Of a stretch of 64,000 nt of DNA, positions 34,573 to 43,868 are shown in pieces. Within the stretch, counting starts at the first letter, position 1; the number at the start of each line of letters is the position of its first letter. Under the pieces are notes generated by a model. That model was not told the origin of the DNA. It ran no database searches and saw only the letters and a program-made list of their open reading frames with translations. The stretch covers positions 6,696,001-6,760,000 of the forward strand of contig NZ_JADBEM010000001.1 in the NCBI RefSeq assembly GCF_014873875.1, written 5' to 3'. Origin of the DNA: Actinopolymorpha pittospori. GTDB lineage: Bacteria; Actinomycetota; Actinomycetes; Propionibacteriales; Actinopolymorphaceae. Both the position numbers and the translations under genes were made by a program.

Positions 34573-35403
34573 ATGGATCCGTCGTGCCTGCAACACCGGC
34601 TTACCGACGAGGAACGCAAGACCTTCGAAGAGACCGGCATTCTGCAGATCGAGAACGCCATCTCGCCCCAGCAACTGGCTGACCTGACAGCCGCGACCGA
34701 CGCTCTGCACGAGCGCCAGCTCGCCGCCGGCAAGGCGAAGCCGGACGTGGCCATGTTCTACCCGAACTTCATCCCCGTGGACCAGGTCTTCGCCGACCTG
34801 GTGGACTACGACCGGATCCTGCCCAAGGTGTTGGACATCCTGGGCTGGAACATCTACCTCTACCACGGCCACCTGATCGTGACCCCGCCCTCGGGCCTGG
34901 AGAAGACGGACAAGACCTTCGGATGGCACCAGGACTCCGGCCGGGTCAACCGCGACATGGAAAGCCCACGGCCGCGCCTGTCCATCAAGGTTGCGTACTT
35001 CCTCTCCGACACCAGCGAAGAGGGACGCGGCAACTTCTGGGTCGTCCCGGGCAGTCACCACACCGACAGCCTGGAGATCCCGGACGGTAAGGGCCAGCCC
35101 GAAGGAGCCGTCCCGGTGCTCGCCAAGCCCGGCACCGCGGTCTTCTTCGACCGTCGCCTGTGGCACGCGGCCAGCCCGAACTGGTCCAACGTCACGCGCA
35201 AGGTCCTCTTCTACGGCTACGGCTACCGCTGGATCCGGACGAAGGACGACATGACAGTCCAGGATCTGTGGCCCACCAGCAGCCCGATCCGTAAGCAGCT
35301 GCTCGGCTACGGCGTCAACGCCAACGGCCACTACTCGCCGTCCGAGGACGACGTGCCGCTGCGTACCTGGCTGCAGGAGCACAGCCCCGAAGACGGTCAG
35401 TGA
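34573..35403 (+). CDS. Phytanoyl-CoA dioxygenase (PhyH) family protein
   Basis: A 276-residue Fe(II)/2-oxoglutarate dioxygenase. The iron triad is visible: His119 and Asp121 in FGWHQDSGRVN and His198 in RRLWHAASPNWSN, followed by the arginine that holds 2-oxoglutarate (RKVLFYGYGYRWIR region). The gene stands between nadK and a perfect terminator. The 195 bp upstream (34378-34572) is less GC-rich and holds TTGACA at 34406 and TATAAC at 34436, too far apart (24 bp) for a standard promoter. Substrate unknown; hydroxylation of a small metabolite is inferred. Confidence 0.88.
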   Translation: MDPSCLQHRLTDEERKTFEETGILQIENAISPQQLADLTAATDALHERQLAAGKAKPDVAMFYPNFIPVDQVFADLVDYDRILPKVLDILGWNIYLYHGHLIVTPPSGLEKTDKTFGWHQDSGRVNRDMESPRPRLSIKVAYFLSDTSEEGRGNFWVVPGSHHTDSLEIPDGKGQPEGAVPVLAKPGTAVFFDRRLWHAASPNWSNVTRKVLFYGYGYRWIRTKDDMTVQDLWPTSSPIRKQLLGYGVNANGHYSPSEDDVPLRTWLQEHSPEDGQ

Positions 35404-35408
35404 GCGGT

Positions 35409-35446
35409 GTGCGGGGTCACCTCGAAGAACCGAGGTGACCCCGCAC
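35409..35446. terminator. Strong bidirectional terminator
   Basis: A perfect 16-bp stem, GTGCGGGGTCACCTCG (35409-35424) and its complement (35431-35446), with loop AAGAAC, lies between the convergent dioxygenase and esterase genes. Confidence 0.8.
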
Positions 35447-35471
35447 TCGTCAATGAAGTCTCACCGAACCG

Positions 35472-36803
35472 TCACCGCACGAACCTCACGTCGGGATGGC
35501 GTGGCGAGGGCCCTTCGAGCAGCCGCTGCCGTCGGTGGCGCAGGTGCTGGTCGAAGAAGGCCGGCAGGTAGGCGCGCAGCGAGTCCACGACGCGTGCCGG
35601 ATCAACCGTGCCGAGGGTGCTGGTGACCAGCGCCTCCGGAAGGTCGAAGGCCGCGGCGAGCCGCGGCAGCAGCGGCTCGTGGTCGGTGAAGGTCATGTGC
35701 TCTCCCTCGGGCACGTGCAGGTCGAGCTTCCACCCGGTGGAACGCTCCCAGAACCGTCCCCAGTCCACGGCCCCCAGATGCGTGTGCGGCGCGCCGTCAC
35801 TCAGGCCCGCCCCCATCAACAGGAACGGCCGGTCGAGTCCACGTTCCACGACCTGCCCGAACTCGCCTCGGGAGAAGCTGTAGGCCATGCTCCCGTCGAG
35901 GTTGGCTCCCGCGTCGACGCGCCGGTCGACCAGCATCGTCTCGCCCGTGGTGAACCCGCCCGCCGAGTGGCCGAACATCCCGATCCGCGACAGGTCGAGG
36001 GCGTGGTGGAGTCCAGCCGGTAGCCGCCGACCCTCCGCGTCGGGGTTACCGCCCGCGGCCAGGACCGCGAGCTGGTCCAGCACGAACCGGGTGTCCTGGA
36101 CGCGCATCTGGATGAGCAGGCGGTTGAGCTCGGTCGGGTCGATCGCCGGTACCTGAAGCTTCTCGACCCGCCCGAACGGAAACTCCACCTCGTTCGCCTC
36201 GAAGGTGTGGTCGATCGTGACGACGACGTACCCGCGACTCGCCAGTTCCTCGACCAGCAGCGTCCCGAGGGTTCGCGGTACGCCACGTCCGGGCGAGAAG
36301 AGCACGACCGGGTTCCCGCGGGCGCCGGTCCGAACCGGCGCCTCGGACGCGGCGTGGGTGGTGATCCCCGTCCAGTCCACCTGGCCGGGCGCCAGGCCGA
36401 GTTCGGCCTCGGTCCGCGTCGCGAACGCGGCCGCGGCGTGTGGCCGCATGTACGGCGCGAGCGGGTGGCGCCGGCCCGGCCGGGCCGGGTACCACACGCT
36501 GACCATCAGTTCCCGCACACGACCCGCCACCAGCGGATCGGGCCGGGTGTGGTCGACGAGGTGGAGTTCGGTCGTCCCGACCGGGATCGGTCCGGTCGGC
36601 CTGGGCAGTTCGAGCCTGAGCGGGCCGGCGCCCCTCGGTGCGGTGAGCAGGGCCGGGCGTGACGTGGTGGGCAGGGACGTCGAGGGCAGGAACGTCGAGG
36701 GTGGCGCGGGGCTCGCGGAGGCGGTGGGGCCGTTCCCCGAAGTGATCGGCACCAACGCGAGGGTGAGCCCGCCGAGCAGACTTCGACGGCTGAGAGTGCG
36801 CAT
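35472..36803 (-). CDS. Secreted alpha/beta hydrolase (PAF-acetylhydrolase-like)
   Basis: A 443-residue exported hydrolase. N-terminal SRRSLLGGLTLALVP has a twin-arginine-type motif. The catalytic core has VVLFSPGRG (oxyanion region), the nucleophile elbow MFGHSAGGFT with serine, and a later HMTFTDHEP (histidine). The fold and length match plasma platelet-activating-factor acetylhydrolase relatives (PF03403 type), which hydrolyse short ester bonds. The start is ATG at 36803; the longer frame upstream of it is the shadow of the GntR gene. Two genes later on the same strand comes the GntR/LacI regulator, so shared control is possible. Confidence 0.82.
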   Translation of the reverse strand: MRTLSRRSLLGGLTLALVPITSGNGPTASASPAPPSTFLPSTSLPTTSRPALLTAPRGAGPLRLELPRPTGPIPVGTTELHLVDHTRPDPLVAGRVRELMVSVWYPARPGRRHPLAPYMRPHAAAAFATRTEAELGLAPGQVDWTGITTHAASEAPVRTGARGNPVVLFSPGRGVPRTLGTLLVEELASRGYVVVTIDHTFEANEVEFPFGRVEKLQVPAIDPTELNRLLIQMRVQDTRFVLDQLAVLAAGGNPDAEGRRLPAGLHHALDLSRIGMFGHSAGGFTTGETMLVDRRVDAGANLDGSMAYSFSRGEFGQVVERGLDRPFLLMGAGLSDGAPHTHLGAVDWGRFWERSTGWKLDLHVPEGEHMTFTDHEPLLPRLAAAFDLPEALVTSTLGTVDPARVVDSLRAYLPAFFDQHLRHRRQRLLEGPSPRHPDVRFVR

Positions 36804-36838
36804 GGCCGGAACGCTCCCAGCGAACACCGCCGGGCGCC

Positions 36839-38005
36839 TCACCCGAAGGTCGATGGCTGGTTCGACGAAGGTGGCAGCGGATCGGCTGAGATCACGGCCC
36901 GCAGGTAGGCGGTGGCGGTGTCGCGGGTGCGGATCACCGCCGGCAGGACGACGTGCTCGACCTCGCGGTAGGGGTCGTCGCTGCCGATCCTGCCGGCGAG
37001 CAGCCGCATCGCCTTCCGGCCCATGTCGTAGGAGGGGAGGACCGCGGCGACCGCGGTCAGCGGCAGGATGTCGTAGGGGCCCGCGTCGTCCATGCCGGCG
37101 AGGTCGACCTGGACCGGGATCTCGACTCCCAACTGGAGCAGGGTGTTGGCGGCCGCGGCGAGGACGTAACCGTTGGAGCACAGGAAGACGGTGGGCGGCT
37201 CGGTCGAGCCGAGGAGCCTGGCGAGAGCGGCACGCCGTCCGGCGTCCGGAAGTGTCTGGAACGACTGCAGCACGGTCAACTCAGGCACGACCGGGAGCCC
37301 GTGGTCGCGCAGTGCGTGTTTGTGGCCGGTCAGCCGATCCCGGACACTCGTGCACTGCGTCTCCCCCCACAACGTGCCGATCCGGTGATGGCCGCGGTCG
37401 ATCAGCTCCTTCGTCAGCTGGTAGCCGACGGTGAAGTTGTCCACGATGACCGCGTCGGTGGCGAGGTCGGTGCGGTAGCGGTCGACGAGCACGAGCGGTA
37501 CCCGCCGACGCCGAAGCTCATCCACCAGGTCGCCGTTGACCTGTCCCTCGACCGGATAGAGCACGACGCCGTGCGCGTGCGTGTCGACGGCCTGCCGCAG
37601 GGCGCGGCGTTCGCGTTCGGCGGAGGCGTCGGACTCGCTGAGATACATGCGGTAGTCGAGTTCGGAACACATCGACTCCACGCCCTTCACCAACTGCGAG
37701 ACGTGCGGACCCTGCAGGCCGTGGACGACGCAGGCGATGCTGCGGTCGGCCCCGGTCGGTGCGGGCTTGGGGGTGTCCTGGTCCGCGACGTAGGTGCCCT
37801 TTCCCCGGCGGCGGATCAGCACGCCTTCGGTGACGAGGTCGTTGAGGGCACGCACGGCGGTGGTGTTGCTGACGGAGTAGCGCTCGCAGATCTCCCGCTG
37901 GGTGATGAACGGCGCACCCGGAACGTAGTCGCCCCGGACGATCGCCGCACGGATCTCTCGCTTGATCCGGTCGTAGAGCGGCGCGGGTGACCCGGGATCG
38001 TCCAT
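36839..38005 (-). CDS. GntR-type regulator with LacI-like sugar-binding domain
   Basis: A 388-residue regulator: GntR winged helix (APLYDRIKREIRAAIVRGDYVPG, ICERYSVSNTTAVRALNDLVTEGVL, RRRGKGTYVA) at residues 1-80, then a periplasmic-binding-protein-like domain (IACVVHGLQGPHVSQLVKGV, HGVVLYPVEG, VDNFTVGYQLTKELIDRGHHRIGTL) that would bind a sugar. This AraR-like architecture often controls hemicellulose genes. It reads away from a large glycoside hydrolase across palindromes at 38064 and 38126. Start at 38005; an in-frame ATG with another RBS copy lies upstream. Confidence 0.9.
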   Translation of the reverse strand: MDDPGSPAPLYDRIKREIRAAIVRGDYVPGAPFITQREICERYSVSNTTAVRALNDLVTEGVLIRRRGKGTYVADQDTPKPAPTGADRSIACVVHGLQGPHVSQLVKGVESMCSELDYRMYLSESDASAERERRALRQAVDTHAHGVVLYPVEGQVNGDLVDELRRRRVPLVLVDRYRTDLATDAVIVDNFTVGYQLTKELIDRGHHRIGTLWGETQCTSVRDRLTGHKHALRDHGLPVVPELTVLQSFQTLPDAGRRAALARLLGSTEPPTVFLCSNGYVLAAAANTLLQLGVEIPVQVDLAGMDDAGPYDILPLTAVAAVLPSYDMGRKAMRLLAGRIGSDDPYREVEHVVLPAVIRTRDTATAYLRAVISADPLPPSSNQPSTFG

Positions 38006-38063
38006 CACGCCTCCATCACGCCTGCCTGCTCCGGTCGAACGGAACGCCCTGGGCCACACGCTT

Positions 38064-38139
38064 TTTGACATGTCAAACGGTTGCCGGTGACCGTAGCACA
38101 CGGATTGCCGGCTTTTTGTCCGTCCATTGACATGTTAAT
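38064..38139. promoter_or_regulatory. Two GntR-type operator palindromes
   Basis: TTTGACATGTCAAA (38064-38077) is a perfect 14-bp palindrome. ATTGACATGTTAAT (38126-38139) is an imperfect copy sharing the TTGACATGT core. They lie 62 bp apart in the 438-bp gap between the divergent regulator and hydrolase genes; the regulator next door is the obvious candidate to bind both. Confidence 0.7.
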
Positions 38140-38159
38140 AACGCATTACTACGGTGCGC

Positions 38160-38173
38160 CGTAAACGCTTTCC
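38160..38173 (+). promoter_or_regulatory. LacI/CcpA-type operator-like site
   Basis: CGTAAACGCTTTCC resembles catabolite-response elements and other LacI-family operators (core AAACG-CTTT). It lies 271 bp upstream of the hydrolase start. The gap from 38174 to 38443 shows no gene; GGGAGAGGTG just before 38444 is the ribosome binding site. Confidence 0.45.
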
Positions 38174-38443
38174 TACCTGTCGTGCGACCGCTCTCGTGTG
38201 CCCCGGACCACCAGGTCCCACACGGGCCGCGGCACGACGCGCAGCATTCGCGAGCGACGCCGAAGCGATCCCGCCGCAACGATGCCGAACCGCGGGCCGG
38301 CTTCGTGAGACACCGCAGTGGCAGTGCAGTCAACGCCTGTCCAGCAACGGGTTCGACCACGGATCCGGTACGGCCAGGGCAGTTCCCGAGCAGCGGTCAA
38401 CAGCGTCCAAAAACGGTCGTGACGATGGTTTGGGAGAGGTGAG

Positions 38444-41400
38444 ATGCGCAGGATCCGTTCGGTTCTCGGCTATCTCATGGCGGCCGCGGTCGCCGCCACG
38501 GCAGCACTGGTCGCGGCACCACCGATGCCGGCCGGTGCCGCCGACGTACGTGAGGTGATCGGTCACTTCGAAACAGGCTCGGAGGGATGGGCACTGGGAC
38601 TGGGGAACGAGTTTCCCGGCGCCCGGGGCGACTTCCAGTTCGACACCGCCGACGCGCACGAGGGTGAACACTCCGGCCTGCTCTCCGGTGACTTCAGCGG
38701 TGGCGGTAACTACGTCGAGGTGAGCCGGCCGGTCGGGCTCGACATCACCTCGCTGCGGTTCTGGACGAGGTCGGCCGACCTGGACCGGCTCGTGGTCCGG
38801 GTGTTCGACTCCACCGGTCAGGCACACCAACAACAACTCCCGCTCGCGGCGGGCGGAGCCTGGCAGCAGCTGGAGGTGACCAGGTTCGACGGGGGCGTCG
38901 GGTACTCCCACTTCGGCGGCGCCAACGACGGCGTCTGGCACGCACCGGCCCAGCGGGTGACCTTCATCCTCGACCGAGGACGCCTCCTCGGCGGCCGGAC
39001 GAACGGCACAGTGCGCTTCGACGACGTGAGCGTGACCACGCAGGCCTCCGACCTGGACCTGCGACCGGTCCAGCCGGGCAACGTCTTCGTGGGTTCGGAA
39101 CCCAGCCGGATCTCCGTCGTCACGAACGGCGACGCGCTGAGCTGGGAGGCCTACGACTTCGCGGGGAGCCGGGTGGGTGGTGAACGAACGGCCGTGGAGC
39201 CGGGCGAAACCACGCTGACCCTGCCGATCCAGCAGCCCGGCTACTACCGGCTGACCGTGACCGCCGAACGGGACGGAGCCGTCCTCGCGACGCGTGACAC
39301 CACCTTCGCCCGACTGACACCGTTCGACACCGCGGGTCTCGCCGACTCACCCTTCGGCATGGCGGCACACATCTCGGGCACGTCGAACCTCGGCATCACC
39401 GCGCTGATGGCCAAGGCCGGGGTGAAGAACCTCCGCGAGGACGCGTTCTGGAACTCCATCGAGGCCACGAAGGGCAGCTACGGCTTCCAGCGCTACGACG
39501 CGCTGCAGTCCTCCGTCGAGGACGCGGGCATGCAATGGCTGCCGATCGCGGCCTACACCAACCCGTTCTACGACAACAACGCGACGCCCTACACCGACGC
39601 GGGCCGAGCGGGGTTCGGTGACTTCGCCGCCGCGACCACGAAGCACTTCGACGGCCAGGTGAAGTGGCTCGAGGTCTACAACGAGTTCAACATCCCGGGC
39701 TTCGGCGACCAGGGTGGCGGACCCGCCGACAACCGTGCGGACTACTACTTCCCGCTGCTCAAGGCGACCTACGAACGCGTGAAGGCGCAGACCCCCGACG
39801 TCACCGTCGCCGGCGCGGTCACCGCCGGCGTGCCCCTGGACTGGCTGGAGGAGCTGTTCAAGCTGGGCGGCCTGAAGTACATGGACGTGGTCTCGGTCCA
39901 CCCCTACGTCTACCCGGCCGTGCCCGAGCTGGCGGCGAAGAGTCTCGCCGACCTCCAGGACCTCATCAAGCGCTACAACGGCGGCAAACCCAAGCCGATC
40001 TGGATCAGCGAGCAGGGCTGGCCCACCCACACCGGTGGGAACGGCGTCAGCGAGTCGACGCAGGCGTCCTACATCGTCCGCAGCCACGTGGTGGCGTTCT
40101 CCCAGGGCGTCGAGCGGTACTTCTGGTACGACTTCATGAACGACGGTCTCGACCCGGCCTACAACGAGAACAACTTCGGCATCGTCCGCAACACCTCCGA
40201 CCCGGCGGGGGCGTGGACGCCGAAGCCGGCGTTCGTCTCCTACGCGACGATGACCCGGCAGCTGACCGGTGCGACGTTCGACCACCAGGAAGACCTCGGT
40301 TCGGGAGTGTCGAGCTACGTCTTCACCAAGGACGGCGAACCCGACCGCGTCCTGTGGTCCACTGATCCCACCGTGGTCACCGTGCGGACGGACGACCCGA
40401 TCACGGTGACCGACCTGACCGGCGTGGCCAAGACCTACACACCCCAGGCGGGGCAGGTTCATCTGTCGCTGTCCGGTGACCCGATCTACGTCGCGGGTGA
40501 CGTCGAGGTGAGCGTCACCGGCAAGTTGTCCTTGACGGCCGGCAACGGCGGTCAGGCGGTGCTCGGTGAACCCGTTCCGTTGACGCTCACGATCGACACG
40601 ACCAAGGCGCCACAGGCGCCGGTGCGGGGCACCTTCGAGATCGCCGGTGCCTCCGTCCCCGTCTCGGTGCCGGCCGGAACGAAGGCGGAGATCCCGGTGA
40701 GCGTGCCGGCGCAGTCTCGGACCGGTCCGCGCGACCTCGTGGGTGACCTCGTCGTACGCGGTCGAGCGATGGCCCGGCTCGACGTCCGGGTCGAGGTGAC
40801 GCACCCGTTCGGACTCAGCGCCACCCACGTCCTGAAGGAGGGCGCCGACGTTCTCACCGTTGCCGTCACCAACCACGCGAGCCAGGCCCTGTCGGTGGAG
40901 GCGGTGTCCTGGAAGATCGGTGACGCGACGGGAACGATCGACCTGCCCGAGGCCGTGCCCGGCCGCTCGACCCGAACGGCCGACGTACCGCTCGGCGACA
41001 TCCCGAAGGGCCAGGCGTACCCCCTCGAACTCCGGCTCAGCTCGCCCGGCCTCAGCGAGGTCGTGGTACGGGGCAAGGTCTCCTTGCCGGAGAGCGCGGA
41101 CGTCCGCGCGCTCGCGCACAAGTCGATCACGGTCGACGGGGTACTGGACGACATGAGCGGCGTACCCGGGATCGACCTCGCCGCCGAGGGTCAGGTCGAG
41201 ATGCCCGGTTACGGCGGTACGGACGACCTGAGTGGCACCGCCTGGTGGACCTGGGACGCGGACAACCTGTACCTCTCCGCGCGGATCCACGACGACACGC
41301 ACGCCCAACCGGCGACCGGCGACCAGATCTGGTCCGGTGACGGGTTCCAGTTCACGGTCACCGGGGGCCTGCCGGGGGAGAGCACGACCTGGTACGAGTA

Positions 41401-41713
41401 CGGCGTCGCCCTGACGGCGCAGGGGCCGCAGGCGTACCGGTGGTTGTCGGCACAGGGGCCGGCCGGGCCGGTCACCGACGTCGATCTGAAGGTGACCAGG
41501 GACGACGCCGCGGACGAGACCGTCTACGAGCTGGCGATGCCGTGGCAGAAGGTCGCACCCTTCGACCCTGACCATCGACTGATGAGCCTGTCGTTCCTCG
41601 TCAACGACAACGACGGTACGGGGCGCAAGGGCTGGATCGAGTGGGGCTCGGGCATCGGCGGGTCGAAGGACCCGGAGCTGTTCAGGCCGGTTCGGCTGGC
41701 CGACGCGTCCTAG
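38444..41713 (+). CDS. Secreted clan-A glycoside hydrolase, GH39/GH5-like, multidomain
   Basis: A 1089-residue exported enzyme. Signal peptide residues 1-32; an N-terminal beta-sandwich (about 35-200, carbohydrate-binding-like); a TIM barrel (about 290-600) with the acid/base Asn-Glu in LEVYNEFNIPG (Glu414) and the nucleophile in PIWISEQGWPTH (Glu523), 109 residues apart as in clan GH-A; Ig-like regions (about 690-880) and a C-terminal CBM9-like/DOMON domain (about 890-1085, with ITVDGVLDD and DDNLYLSARIHDDTH-like strands). It probably cleaves plant or microbial beta-glycosides outside the cell. It is under the divergent GntR regulator and upstream of two sugar importers. Confidence 0.85.
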   Translation: MRRIRSVLGYLMAAAVAATAALVAAPPMPAGAADVREVIGHFETGSEGWALGLGNEFPGARGDFQFDTADAHEGEHSGLLSGDFSGGGNYVEVSRPVGLDITSLRFWTRSADLDRLVVRVFDSTGQAHQQQLPLAAGGAWQQLEVTRFDGGVGYSHFGGANDGVWHAPAQRVTFILDRGRLLGGRTNGTVRFDDVSVTTQASDLDLRPVQPGNVFVGSEPSRISVVTNGDALSWEAYDFAGSRVGGERTAVEPGETTLTLPIQQPGYYRLTVTAERDGAVLATRDTTFARLTPFDTAGLADSPFGMAAHISGTSNLGITALMAKAGVKNLREDAFWNSIEATKGSYGFQRYDALQSSVEDAGMQWLPIAAYTNPFYDNNATPYTDAGRAGFGDFAAATTKHFDGQVKWLEVYNEFNIPGFGDQGGGPADNRADYYFPLLKATYERVKAQTPDVTVAGAVTAGVPLDWLEELFKLGGLKYMDVVSVHPYVYPAVPELAAKSLADLQDLIKRYNGGKPKPIWISEQGWPTHTGGNGVSESTQASYIVRSHVVAFSQGVERYFWYDFMNDGLDPAYNENNFGIVRNTSDPAGAWTPKPAFVSYATMTRQLTGATFDHQEDLGSGVSSYVFTKDGEPDRVLWSTDPTVVTVRTDDPITVTDLTGVAKTYTPQAGQVHLSLSGDPIYVAGDVEVSVTGKLSLTAGNGGQAVLGEPVPLTLTIDTTKAPQAPVRGTFEIAGASVPVSVPAGTKAEIPVSVPAQSRTGPRDLVGDLVVRGRAMARLDVRVEVTHPFGLSATHVLKEGADVLTVAVTNHASQALSVEAVSWKIGDATGTIDLPEAVPGRSTRTADVPLGDIPKGQAYPLELRLSSPGLSEVVVRGKVSLPESADVRALAHKSITVDGVLDDMSGVPGIDLAAEGQVEMPGYGGTDDLSGTAWWTWDADNLYLSARIHDDTHAQPATGDQIWSGDGFQFTVTGGLPGESTTWYEYGVALTAQGPQAYRWLSAQGPAGPVTDVDLKVTRDDAADETVYELAMPWQKVAPFDPDHRLMSLSFLVNDNDGTGRKGWIEWGSGIGGSKDPELFRPVRLADAS

Positions 41714-41730
41714 CCCGGGGTCCACTGGTG

Positions 41731-41767
41731 GGGAGTGCCTCCGGAGTTGTGGGCCTGAGGCACTCCC
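41731..41767 (+). terminator. Hairpin after the glycoside hydrolase
   Basis: GGGAGTGCCTC (41731-41741) and GAGGCACTCCC (41757-41767) form an 11-bp perfect stem with a 15 nt loop, 18 bp past the stop. Confidence 0.6.
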
Positions 41768-41894
41768 ACCCCGCGTTCTGGCCGTTCACAATTGAGGTGG
41801 AGGCGAGGCGACGCGCCGGTTCGTCGGCGCCTCGAGGCGACGTCGTCCTTCGGTGTGCGGAGCCCTCGGGGGTACGCGGGGAGGTGACCGCGCG

Positions 41895-42359
41895 ATGGCA
41901 GACGTGGACGAGCGGCGAATCGTCGTGGGCGTCGACGGTTCGGAGGAGTCCAGGGCCGCTCTGGGCTGGGCCGTGCGGCAGGCCCGGTTGACGGGCGCGG
42001 TGGTGGACGCGATGGTCGTCTGGAAATATCCGTCGACGTTCAACTATGACACTCCTTTCACCGACGCGGACTTCGCCGCGTGGGCGAAGGAGTCGCTGTC
42101 CGGCTGCGTCGACGACGCTCTGCACGCCGGACCACCGGTGGAGGTGCGGCAGACGGTGGAGCACGGTGATGCCGCCAAGGTCCTGCTGGAGGCCGCGCGC
42201 GACGCGGACCTCCTCGTGGTGGGAAACCACGGGCACGGCAGCTTGATCGCGGCGCTGCTGCGTTCGGTCGCCCGCGAGTGCGCGCACCGCGCGAGCTGTC
42301 CGGTGGTGTTGGTGTGTCGCCAGAAGCGGGGCCAGGGCGAGGTGGGCGGCCTCCCATGA
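41895..42359 (+). CDS. Universal stress protein (UspA family)
   Basis: A 154-residue cytoplasmic protein with one Usp domain: RRIVVGVDGSEESRAALGWAV at the N terminus and the ATP-binding loop VVGNHGHGSLIAALLRSVARECAHRASCPVVLV, matching G-2x-G-9x-G-S-like patterns. ATG at 41895 follows GAGGTGACC, a fitting ribosome binding site. No hypoxia-type operator was recognised upstream. Role in stress survival is known for the family; here inferred. Confidence 0.9.
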   Translation: MADVDERRIVVGVDGSEESRAALGWAVRQARLTGAVVDAMVVWKYPSTFNYDTPFTDADFAAWAKESLSGCVDDALHAGPPVEVRQTVEHGDAAKVLLEAARDADLLVVGNHGHGSLIAALLRSVARECAHRASCPVVLVCRQKRGQGEVGGLP

Positions 42360-42414
42360 TCGGAGCACCGGCGCCGTGCGGTGCCCCATGGGGGACGCCC
42401 TAGAGTTGGGGCAC

Positions 42415-42951
42415 ATGCGGATATGCGTCTTCTGTGGTTCCTCACCCGGACTGGTCCCGGCCCACGCCGAGGCCGCCGCCGACCTCGCTCGGTTGCTGGT
42501 CGGCAAGGGGATCGGCATCGTCTACGGCGGTGCGAGTGTCGGGATCATGGGCGTACTCGCCGACGCGGCCCTCGAAGCCGGTGGTGAGGTCATCGGTGTC
42601 ATCCCGGCCCACCTGAACGACTGGGAGGTCGCGCACGGCGGTCTCACGCAGCTGCACGTGGTCGACAGCATGCACGAGCGCAAGGCGCGGATGGCCGACC
42701 TGGCCGACGCGTTCGTCGCGTTGCCCGGTGGTGCCGGGACGATGGACGAGTTGTTCGAGATCTGGACGTGGTCCCAGCTCGGCCTGCACAACAAGCCGGT
42801 CGGACTGCTCGACGTCGCGGGCTACTACCGCCGCCTGGTCGAGTTCCTCGACGACATGGTGGAGGCGGGGTTCCTGCGACCCGCCGGCCGATCTGCGCTC
42901 ATCGTCGCCTCCGACCCTCAGGTGATGCTGGAGCGGTTGGGCGCCGCCTGA
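42415..42951 (+). CDS. LOG-family protein (cytokinin nucleotide phosphoribohydrolase)
   Basis: A 178-residue member of the LOG/YvdD family, which releases free base from nucleoside 5'-monophosphates. The diagnostic motifs are RICVFCGSSPG, IVYGGASVGIMG, MHERKARM and PGGAGTMDELFEIWTW (PGGxGTxxE). ATG at 42415 is preceded by TAGAGT eight bases upstream, a leaderless-type promoter. Its 3' end overlaps the convergent methyltransferase gene by 34 nt. Confidence 0.93.
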   Translation: MRICVFCGSSPGLVPAHAEAAADLARLLVGKGIGIVYGGASVGIMGVLADAALEAGGEVIGVIPAHLNDWEVAHGGLTQLHVVDSMHERKARMADLADAFVALPGGAGTMDELFEIWTWSQLGLHNKPVGLLDVAGYYRRLVEFLDDMVEAGFLRPAGRSALIVASDPQVMLERLGAA

Positions 42952-43652
42952 GTCCCACGACGGCAGTACAGGAACTGTTGGGTCTCCGCTGGGGTGTCCT
43001 CGTGCTCGGGCGCGTAGGTGCGGTGGCGCTGCTCCACGACCTCGAAGCCCGTGGCCTCGACGACCGCGCGGAGCTGGTCGTGGGGATAGCCGGTGAGCCG
43101 TACGGGGCTGCCGAGGAACGGCAACTCGACGTCGTCCAGGTCAGCCTCGACCATCGCCAGCATCAGCAGGCCGGCGGGCGTCAGCAGACCGTGCAGGAGC
43201 CGCAGCGCGGCCATGATCTGGCGCCGCGGAAGCATCAGCAGTGAGAAGAACGCGACCACACCGTCGAAGTGCCCCCAGGTTTCGTCGAGATCCATGACGT
43301 CGGCCTGGTGGAACGACGCCTCCGGCACCGCCGCCCGAGCGAGGTCCAGCATCCCCGCGGAAATGTCGATCCCGGTCACCCGAAGGCCGGCGTCGACCAG
43401 CTGACGGGCCGTGGGCATCCCGGTGCCGCATCCCACGTCGAGCACCCGGCTGCCCGGCTCCAGCCGAGCGGCCAGCCACTCGCCGGCGGCGAGTTGCTCC
43501 TGTTTGTGCGGGAAGGCCTCGTCGTAGCGCGCTCCGATCCGGTCGAAGGCCAACGCCTGCGCGGACCGTCGCGCGTCGCGCGCGTTCGTCGCACCGCCTG
43601 ACGGTGCGTCCTCGGGTGGGCCGGTGTCGGCTGAGGTCGGGTCCGTCGTCAT
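42918..43652 (-). CDS. Class I SAM-dependent methyltransferase
   Basis: A 244-residue methyltransferase of the type 11/25 group. The SAM-binding loop RVLDVGCGTGMPTARQLVDAG is followed by the acidic end of strand 2, VTGIDISAGML, and motif II region FDGVVAFFSLLML. N-terminal 30 residues are probably disordered. ATG at 43652 is chosen because upstream codons in the frame are arginine-rich and overlap the promoter of the importer operon. Substrate unknown; it converges on the LOG gene. Confidence 0.87.
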   Translation of the reverse strand: MTTDPTSADTGPPEDAPSGGATNARDARRSAQALAFDRIGARYDEAFPHKQEQLAAGEWLAARLEPGSRVLDVGCGTGMPTARQLVDAGLRVTGIDISAGMLDLARAAVPEASFHQADVMDLDETWGHFDGVVAFFSLLMLPRRQIMAALRLLHGLLTPAGLLMLAMVEADLDDVELPFLGSPVRLTGYPHDQLRAVVEATGFEVVEQRHRTYAPEHEDTPAETQQFLYCRRGTQAAPNRSSIT

Positions 43653-43810
43653 GCCCACGATCCAAACACGACCGGCCCGCGCATTCCACGACCGGCGTGC
43701 GGTGTGGCGAACGCGTGTCCGCGCCGAGGCGCGGATTCGCCCATCCACCAAGAAGATGCCCGGTCTCGGGCACAAAGTCGTCCGGCTTTGCCCATACGGT
43801 GCTCCCGCGG

Positions 43811-43840
43811 TTGACGCCCCTTCGCGACGCCCACTACTAC
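43811..43840 (+). promoter_or_regulatory. Promoter of the first sugar-import operon
   Basis: TTGACG (43811-43816) and TACTAC (43835-43840) are separated by 18 bp, about 30 nt before the GTG at 43869. Just upstream GGGCACAAAG and CTTTGCCC form an imperfect dyad that may bind a repressor. GGAGG at 43860-43864 is the ribosome binding site. Confidence 0.5.
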
Positions 43841-43868
43841 AGGACCAGACCTGAACTGCGGAGGCAGG

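Noticed and set aside
39347..41725. 792-codon minus-strand frame
   Set aside because: Antisense to the glycoside hydrolase, whose catalytic motifs are clear.
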